64,000 nucleotides of DNA from Posidonia oceanica (lineage: Eukaryota > Streptophyta > Magnoliopsida > Alismatales > Posidoniaceae), in the NCBI GenBank assembly GCA_037176725.1, contig JAZBRS010000050.1, positions 15,704,001 through 15,768,000 of the forward strand, written 5' to 3'. The notes below the pieces were generated by a model. It did no database searches and was not told the origin of the DNA. It saw only the letters and a program-made list of their open reading frames with translations. Below, in pieces: positions 56,413 through 64,000 of this stretch (its first letter is position 1; every line of letters starts with the position of its first letter). Made by a program: the position numbers and the translations under genes.

Positions 56413-59400
56413 CAACTGCCACATGGTGAAGATAAAGAAAGATTCGATCCACTATTCTCCAAACAACTAGAGCAGAATTGTCAGGTTCCATTTCAGCCAG
56501 GTATGAGCATGCAAGACGGTAGTGTAGACACCCCATTTTGACAGGCTGAATTGGTGGAATCTCTCACTCTGGTGGCTTCTGGACCAAACCAAAACCTAGA
56601 CTCAAAACCACACTCTTCTTTTCAAACCAAAACTCCAAAACAAACCCAAAACCTAACCTAGAACTACACCCATTTCCTAAACCCAAGAAACACCCAAAAA
56701 CCATAGGAAAACCCATCCTTCCCAACCTAGAAAATCCTTTAAAAAATCCTTAGAATTTCAAACCAAAACTACTCCCAAAAACCCTAGAAAATCTAGGTAA
56801 AACTATTCTTTTTCTACACCCCAAAATCACTCCCAAAAATCTTAGAAAATCTAGGTAAAACTACCCTTTTTCTACACCCCAAAATCCTTCCAAAAACCTT
56901 CCAAAATCTCCAAAATCCTACTCCAAACCCTAAGTCAAACACTAGAAACCCTAGGTCACACACTCACCCAATTCCACTTCATTTCCAAGCCTCTATCCCC
57001 TTCATCTCTCCAAATTACCCTTTTCTCTCTCCAAAATTATTATTTTCTTTCTCCTCTCTATTTTCCCTCTTATTCTCCCTCTTTTCCTTCCCTTCTCTCT
57101 CCTTTTCTTGCTTGGCAGTGGGCCCACCTCGTGCATCTCTCCTTTCTGTATTTTTATTTTATTTTTATCTTATCTCTTGATTTTCTAATATTTAATTTCT
57201 TTCCTCCCCTCCCTTTCTTCTTTCTTTCTTTATTTCCTTCTTTTCTTCTTCCTCGCCTTTTCCTTTTCCTTTCCTCCACTAAACTTTTAAAACTCTAATT
57301 AAGAAAGGAAAACAAAAGAGAAATAAACCAAAACCTTAAAAAGAAATAATTAAAAACTTGGATAAATAATTAAAAGAAAAACCCAACTAAAACCAACTAA
57401 AAAACTAAGAATGCAATCTAAAAAAAAAAAAACATAAAAAAAAACAACAAGAGGAAAATGCCATTAAAAACAAACAAAACAAAAACATAATCAAAACAAA
57501 CAAAAAGCAAAAACCCTTTTAAAAATAACAAAAAGCAAAAACCCTTTTAAAAATAACAAAAAGCAAATCCTAGGAAAAAAGAAACAATTAAAAACCCTAG
57601 GATAAGTAATTAAAAAACAACTAACAAATCTAAGGAAACAATTAAAACTTAAAACAATTTAAAAGACTTAATTAAAAAGAAAAAGAGGAAAAACTTAACA
57701 AGAAAAACTTAACTTAACAACAATTAAAAAAACTTAACAAACATTTAAAACAAACTTAAAAAAAAACAATTTAAAGAAAACTTAAGAAAAATCATAAAAA
57801 CTAAAATCAAAGCTAAAACCCCTCTCAACCCTAATTGACTAATTAAAAAACAGTCCTTTAAAAATCTTATAAAAATTCCTAACCTAAAAACAGCCACTCT
57901 AAAATATTTCCAAATCTTTTCTTTATTTTTATTCCAATCTTTTTTCCTTTCTCTTCTTTCTTTCTCTTTTCTTTTATTTCTTATTTTCCTTTTCCTTTTT
58001 GGTCCAGTCCGGTCCATGGCCTCCACCCTCCTTCCTTTCCTTTCTTTTTTTTTCTTTCTTTCTCTTTTCCCGCACGAAGCCCGGCCCACCTGCCCGATCC
58101 TTCCTCCTTCCCTCCTTTCCTTCTTCTTCCTTCTTCTTCAACTTCTTCTTCTCTCCCGCGAAGCTGCAACAGCCTTCCCTCCCCATTTTAAAATCCAAAT
58201 CTCCCTCTCCATCACCTCCAGCAACAGCACCTCCCGCCTCTCACCTTCTCTCAGCCCTTTCTTCAGCGGCATTAATGCCTATCGCCTTGCCGGTTGCAGC
58301 CATCAATGCCAGTTGCCTCCGCGTCGGTGGATTTGAAATCCACAGCTCGCGCCCATCCGTTCCAAGGCCTCTGATAAAGCTAGCTTCTTCTCCACTCCTT
58401 CACCACCTTTTGCCAATCCAGAGAGAACACTAGAGAGAGCGTGAGAGCCAGCAGAATTCACCTCCTCCTTCCCTCTGAAATCAGCATCTTCCTCCTCCTC
58501 CTTCCCTCTGAAATTCAGCCCTTCACAGCCTCCAAATCTCTTCCATTTCCTTCCCCAAACCACACTCTATCCTTCGGCATCCACCTCCATCCTTCCATGG
58601 CCAGAACCAACCCAGAATCACCCAAAAGCACCTGAAATCCTTCACCAGAACCCATCTCCATCTCTCCTAAAATTCCCAACTCTACAGATCTCCAAACCTT
58701 CCCAAACTCTTCCCAGCAACTCACCTGAACTTCACCTTCTCAAACCCCCCCCAGCATCACACCTTCACACCCACCACAACTCCGACCATCCACAACAAAC
58801 ACTCCCTCCATTTTCTGTCCAGAAATCGACCCACCAGCAAACTTCCAACACAGCGTCCCTCTGTGCAATTCAAGCCTCCAGCAACCCTCACCAGACACCC
58901 AGAAGCCCACCAGTACCCTCCGTTCAGCCCAAGGAGCAACACAGCCCTCCCCCCACCTCCGGCAGTCACTGCTAAACCCAAAAGAGCCGTTTTCTTCTGC
59001 CGGCCTGCAACCTTGCGTCCGAGCATCCAGGAAGCACCGGAGCATCGCATGGAGCAGATCCCAACCTTCGCGAGCCACCGGGGACGCCTCCAGCAGCCAG
59101 ACCACCACCGCCGACCTCTGCTAAAGCTACTGACGTCGGGGGAGCGTTTCAGCCGTCGAAACAGGTACCTGGTTGCACCCTTAGACTAGATTTCTTCCCC
59201 TTCTGCTCCTCGGCCCATTAGATTAGGGTTCCGGTCTCTGTCACGCAAAGTCGCCTCCGCCACTGACCCGTCTTCTCCGGCGAGCCTCTGCGCGCGGATC
59301 GTCGCTCTACCCCCAAATCCCTCGCCGTCGATCCCCCGAGCACCGTGGAGCTTCTAGCAATGCCATCCTGCCCCCCGTTTCCGCCGTCGACGCTCCCACC

Positions 59401-60238
59401 CTCTGGTTTGCTTCCAGAGCTTCTGCAGAGCTCTGTCGCCTTCTCCAGCCCGCTCCAGCGCCTGTCATGGCTCGTCGTCGATCCTCCGGCCTCCGGGAGC
59501 GTCTGGCACAGCTTCCCAGCACTCCAGCGCCGTCCAAGCAGCCCTTCTTCCCCGACTCCGGCCTCTGTTGCATTTCGTTACAGTGTCGTGATTATTTTAT
59601 TTCCATTCGTTTGCCTGCGCTTTTATTTTTTCCTTAACTTACCAACTTTTCCATAAAATTGCATTTTTGCCTTGTAGATGTTGCTATTTACTTTCCAGTC
59701 CTGCCATCGTTTAAGATTCATTTAATTTTGAATAAAAATCTTATGAAATTGCATAAAAAGTCTGTGCTTTCCTTTATTTGTATGTTAATCCTGCTACTGT
59801 ATAAAAACTTCTGTTTTCTTTTAGTTTAAGCCTAGTTCTTTACTTTTATTACTTGTTAGTCCTCTGCAGTTATAGCTTTTTTATTTTTTCTTTAAGTTCC
59901 TGCCCAGCTATTTATTTTATTTACATGTCGATCCTGCTCTAGTTCAAATACTTTTCTGTTCTTTATTTTCTAGTCTAGTAGCTATTTTATTTTGCATCTA
60001 AGTCCTGTGGTTGTTAAATGTCATTTAAATATCTGCTTTTATCTTATTACGTTACTGTTTAGTCCTGCATTTTACTTTATTTGCAAGTCAGTCCTCTGTT
60101 CAGTTGATTAACTCATTTAATTTCTCATTTTACCTTATTGCATTGCACTTTTATCCTGCTTTATTTTATTTTTGCACTTTGGTCCTCTGCATGCAGGCAC
60201 AGCATCATTTATTTGTATTTTTTCCTTATAAAATTGCA

Positions 60239-60601
60239 TTTTAGCCTCTGCATGATTTTAAATTGCATTTCAGTCCTCTACATGTTGTTAAAAATCATTT
60301 AATTGTATATTTTACCATATAAAATTACATTTTAGCCCCTGCATATTTTCAAATTGCACTTTAGTCCACTATTTGCATTCACAGATCATTTAATTACATA
60401 TTTTACCATATAAAATTACATTTTAGCCCCTGCATGTTTTCAAATTGCACTTTAGTCCACTATTTGCATTCACAGATCATTTAATTACATATTTTTCCAT
60501 ATAAAATTGCATTTTAGCCCCTACATGTTTTCAAATTGCACTTCAGTCCTCTGCATGTTTAGAAAAATCATTTGATTGCATCTTTACCATATAAAATTGC
60601 A
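60239..60601 (+). repeat. four 91-bp tandem repeats in the long LTR
   Basis: Units start at 60239, 60330, 60421 and 60512, and the next partial one at 60602 (spacing 91, 91, 91, 90). Each starts TTTTAGCCCCTGCATG and ends CCATATAAAATTGCA or a close variant. Units 2 and 3 are the most similar. Confidence 0.9.
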
Positions 60602-60649
60602 TTTTAGACCCTGTATTTTATTTTATTTGCATCCAGACCCTCAGGTTTT

Positions 60650-60770
60650 CAAAAACATTGCATATAGGCCCCTAACTTTTCAAAATCTTTGCATATAGGC
60701 CCCTAACTTTTCAGAAACAATGCATATAGGTCCTTAACTTTTCTAAAACATTACACTCAGGTCCTTTTTT
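60650..60770 (+). repeat. ~33-bp tandem repeats following the 91-bp array
   Basis: Three near-identical units of CATTGCATATAGGCCCCTAA with CTTTTCA..A ends, then a weaker fourth. Confidence 0.85.
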
Positions 60771-60896
60771 GCATTTTTTGCATGCATTGCACCCATGCAT
60801 CACTGCATTTAGCTTTTTTGCACACTTTTAAGCACTTCTAGCTCCCATGTATGTGGAAGGACCTGTTTTGCATACCCTTAGGACTAGGCCTGGCAA

Positions 60897-61070
60897 CGGG
60901 TCGGGTCTGGATCTGGTCTACCTATACCCAGACCCAGACCCATCATTTTTCACGAGTCCAGGTCCAGGTCTAGACCGCAATCTAAAATTAGGACCTAGAC
61001 CCAGACCCAGACCTAGACCCAGACCCATGAATATAATGGGTCTGGGTCCGAGTCTTGGGTCTAATGGGTC
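60897..61070. repeat. hAT subterminal GGGTCTGG/CCAGACCC motif cluster
   Basis: About a dozen copies of GACCCAGACC or its complement in 170 bp, ending GGGTCTAATGGGTCC. Such clusters bind hAT transposase in studied elements. The rest of the stretch to 62041 shows no gene. Confidence 0.8.
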
Positions 61071-62041
61071 CTCTAAACTTTTTTTTTGAACAATGTAGAT
61101 TTCTAATTGAACTCATAACATTGTAAATAAATATGCTAAACAATATATCATGAACAAAATACATCCATAAATAAATATATATCATGAACAATATCATGAA
61201 TCCATTGATAGTTAAACAACACGTAAATAAATATATCTAACTTCAACAACTTAACTTTGTCAATGTGCATACAACAATTCTGTCAATGTGCATACACCAA
61301 ACATTATATGTCAATACATGATAACATTACATCGTACACCTTTCAACAACAAAATAGAAAACTAATGGCCTTAGTAGTGCAGAACTGCAGAAGCTAAAAA
61401 TAGAAAAAGTTGATTCAACTCTCGTCCCTCGATCAGTTCTCTCAACCTATGGATGATGCTCCAACATTTGGCACTGCAAAAGGAGAGAAATATAACTTAT
61501 ATAAGTAATGTGACAAGAACAATATTTTTCTTGAAATGATTAAAAAAGTTGCAAAAACTAATTACAAATGCATTGACAAATTCAACAGAAAACCAAGAGT
61601 AAAATGTAACTTCATTGTCATCCTTCACCTACCATCAAAGCATGCATAAAAAGACCATTGATTCAGCACATAATTGAGGCTTTTATGTATCCAAACTATG
61701 AGCATGGAGTAAAAAAAATTAAAGTTGCCGGAACACTGTTAACATGTATAAATGTAAAACTTGTTATGTATGGCATGAAGAGGGAGAACAAGAGAAATAA
61801 CGCTACTTTACTTCTAGACAATTTATGTAAATTATCATGAATGAAAAATAAACAAGATTTCTTAAGCATTTAAAATCCAAGTACATGCTTGTAGTGGAAA
61901 CAGAATTTGGCAAAGACTATAAGCTTAAGATCTACAAGATTACAAATTCAGGATTCAGCACCCTGGAAAAACAGAACATGTGGTTACTTATAATTCAATA
62001 TAAGAAACTATAATGCATTCAAGAAACAAATAGTTGGTACC

Positions 62042-64000
62042 TCAATAGTCATCCTCTTCTAAAGCCACATTGTCTATTGCTTCCATTTCTTCAACCTCAT
62101 GTGCATCATCAGCTTCATTTGATATGGTACCAAGATATTGCTCACTTACATTTTGCTCTATAACAAAAACAAGGAAAGATAAAGTAATACACTTAATAAA
62201 CATATATTAATAAGTGAAATGAATAACAGTTAAATTTACCTCGAATTTCATTTCTAATCCAATCTTGAGCACATACAATAGCCTCCACTGTACTTGGTAG
62301 CATTGAACACCGATATTGATCAAGAACTCTACCACCAGTGCTAAAAGTAGCTTCAGATGCAACTGTAGACGTAGGGATTGCTAAAAGATCTCGAACTATG
62401 AGTGCTAAAGTTGGAAATTTTGGTCCAGCAAACCTCCACCATGCCAATATGTCAAAATTTCCTTGATCAGGAAAAACCTTTTCTTCCAAGTACATTTCCA
62501 AATCATTTTTGCTCACTTGTGAAGCAGTTTTAGTAGCTACGTACTTCCTTAAATTCCCTAATCTTTCTGCCAACTCTGAGTGGCCAAAAGCAGAGGATGA
62601 TGAATCATTAGATGGAGAACTACTATCATCAAATGATGGAAAATACATTGCATTTGTTGATCTAAGATGATATTCTAAATGCAAATATTTGAGATACTCC
62701 AAAACCTCATTTGTCTTCTTATCCCCTTCTATATCACCGTAAATTTGTTTCATGTAATACTCAACTAATAGCAACTTATCATGAGGGTCTAGAATAGATG
62801 CCACAGATAACACCATAGAACTAGCACGCCAATATTTAGAAAATTTTGCCATCATTTTGGTATCCATTTCAGAAATAAAAGGTGTTGGACTAGCACACAT
62901 GGTCTTCAACTTCAAATGAACTTCACATATATGAGAAAAGTAGTAATTTGCAGTAGGATACAAAGTCTTAGAAAAAGCATTTGTGACATCATAAAAGAAT
63001 CTCAAACAATCACAAACAAGCTTTGCATTATTCCATTCATCATCATTAGGTGCAACTTTGAAGTTGGTATCAACTTCTCTCAAACGATGAAAAGCTTCTT
63101 TGAATTCTAAAGTAGTTTGTAACATCAACACAACATTTTTATTTGGAGCCTTCATTTGACTAGAAACTTCTTTAAAAGTTTGCAATCTTAAGGTGGAGGA
63201 TTTCACATATTTCACACTATCTCTCACCTTTGCCAAGACATCTTTTATGATATCAGTTCCTTCTTGAACAACCAAATTCACAATATGTGCAGAACATCTA
63301 ACATGAAACAAATCACCATTGGCCAAAAGCTTTGAACCAAGCTTCAATATGAGATCTCTAACCATAGCATCACACATAAGTTTCCTATCAAGATTCCATT
63401 TATATAATTTTTCCATTATCACCTTAGAAAGTGTCAATGCAGTATGAGGTGCACGAATTGCAAAGAAGTTAAGAATTCTATTTTGCAATTTCCAACCATC
63501 ATCAATGTAGTGACAAGTAAGAGTAAAGTAAGACTTATTTTGTATCGATGTCCACATGTCACTTGTAAGACTAATACGACAAGGAAGGGCATCAATGACT
63601 GCATACAACTTCTCTTTCTCCTCCTCATAAATTTTCAAACAATACTTCTTAATTGTGTTGCGAGTGACCATTTTAAAAAGAGGCTGAAGATTTTTACTAT
63701 ATTCTCTAAACCCAGAATGATCCACAATTGAGAAAGGATACTTATGAAGAATGATCATATGAGCAAGATCCCTCCTACTTCTTTCTTGGTCAAATTTGAA
63801 AGCCTTTATATCCATTGACCCATCAATTTTCTTATCCCCCATGCTTAACAACATTTGACTAATGCTTTCCTTCTTAGTGCCAAAAACATGTGGATGTTTA
63901 AGTGTCAAATGTTTCTTTAAATGACTAGTCCCAGCACTTGCTTTTCCAGCTAAATTCTTCTTGCAATACTTACATTTAGCTAAACCTCCATCGCTAATAT
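62042..64000 (-). CDS. hAT transposase (RICESLEEPER/Ac-like), 5' end outside the window
   Basis: The frame is open from the right edge. BED zinc finger at 63890-63985 (CKYCKKN, then SHLKKHLTLKH). RNase H-like core with LTSDMWTS (first Asp), the CSAHIVNLVVQEG helix and a C-terminal dimerisation domain (ILAWWRF, LLAIPTSTVASEATFSTGGR, VEAIVCAQDWI). The frame continues into a GTAAAT donor; an acceptor at 62158-62159 leads to exon 2 (62157-62042), which adds an acidic tail (EEMEAIDNVALEEDDY, stop TGA). The intron is 82 bp and the phase matches. The segment that should hold the second catalytic Asp is missing (NLDRKLMCDAMVRDL near 63345-63400). No stop or frameshift is seen, so the protein may be made but is probably not a working transposase. 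Confidence 0.88.

Larger units (their letters stand above)
56523..60884 (+). repeat. long LTR (over 4.3 kb), interrupted on the right by an hAT element
   Basis: It begins TGTAGACACCCCATTTTGAC after non-LTR sequence. No gene is seen. Successive zones are: A/C-rich with duplicated 65-bp blocks (56760-56890), pyrimidine-rich (56980-57290), A-rich with a 35-bp duplication (57500-57565), C-rich leader-like (58000-59160), and T-rich with tandem repeats (59650-60800). The zones and size suit LTRs of large Tat/Ogre-type elements. Orientation and identity rest on the start motif only. Reading frames in the C-rich zone look compositional. Confidence 0.45.
60885..64000 (-). mobile_element. hAT element with transposase gene, right part outside the window
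   Basis: The left end (the 3' end of the element) begins TAGGCCTGGCAACGGGTCGG. A subterminal block of GGGTCTGG/CCAGACCC words in both orientations follows (60897-61070), then about 970 bp without coding, then the transposase on the minus strand. The expected 8-bp flank on the left would be CTTAGGAC (60877-60884). It is inserted in the long LTR and so is younger than it. Confidence 0.85.

Noticed and set aside
56940..57600. CCCTAG/CCCTAA words as interstitial telomere repeats
   Set aside because: They are scattered and not in tandem, within A/C-rich LTR sequence.
57745..59656. Lys/Arg-rich and Pro/Ser-rich frames in the long LTR
   Set aside because: Compositional frames in A-rich and C-rich LTR sequence, without motifs or splice structure.

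Overview
The window is plant nuclear DNA, almost certainly from a flowering plant: it holds the first exons of a plant-type urease gene and Ty1/copia, Ty3/gypsy, LINE, MULE and hAT elements of plant types. A GC-rich first exon hints at a monocot, but only weakly. There is no bacterial, organellar, rRNA, tRNA or CRISPR content. Nearly everything is decayed and nested transposable elements. The only host-gene pieces are the urease 5' end and a few exon-like fragments carried inside elements.

Layout. 1-3978: minus-strand copia element running off the left edge; its 5' LTR and primer site are at 3820-3978. 4310-4990 and 8380-8825: two copies of an AT-rich repeat family in opposite orientation. 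5035-8110: last codons and LTR of a plus-strand chromovirus, with an 837-bp hAT MITE (5418-6254) inside the LTR. 8826-10699: AT-rich and GC-rich sequence without a gene. 10700-16625: a giant inverted repeat with two arms of about 2.9 kb around a 54-bp centre, each arm holding a copy of the same multi-exon gene, arranged convergently. 16706-18277: urease exons 1-3, minus strand. 18574-25523: a complete MULE with a perfect 9-bp target duplication, carrying a broken MuDR-type transposase and a plant-mobile-domain gene. 25600-31401: a 5'-truncated LINE, split in its reverse transcriptase by a 3075-bp non-autonomous hAT (26597-29671) with a perfect 8-bp duplication.

31402 to about 52720: an outer minus-strand gypsy element of chromovirus type, split by a 15.5-kb inner minus-strand gypsy element of the Tat/Ogre type (32236-47728). 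The inner element has two LTRs of about 1.58 kb, a dual RNase H arrangement, two retropepsin domains in one polyprotein and an antisense exon-like ORF. 52728-56522: sequence sown with short CG-centred palindromes, a TATA-type promoter and an orphan ORF. 56523-60884: a very long LTR with tandem repeats. 60885-64000: an hAT element whose transposase runs off the right edge.

The order of events can partly be read. The MULE landed about 300 bp upstream of the urease ATG. The inner gypsy entered the outer one, the hAT entered the LINE, and the inverted repeat abuts urease intron 3. Most coding damage is nonsense or missense of the C-to-T/G-to-A kind, as expected of methylated heterochromatin. The signals most worth a second look are the giant inverted repeat (a natural hairpin-RNA locus candidate), the duplicated protease in the Tat element, and the dispersed palindrome families in three different retroelements.
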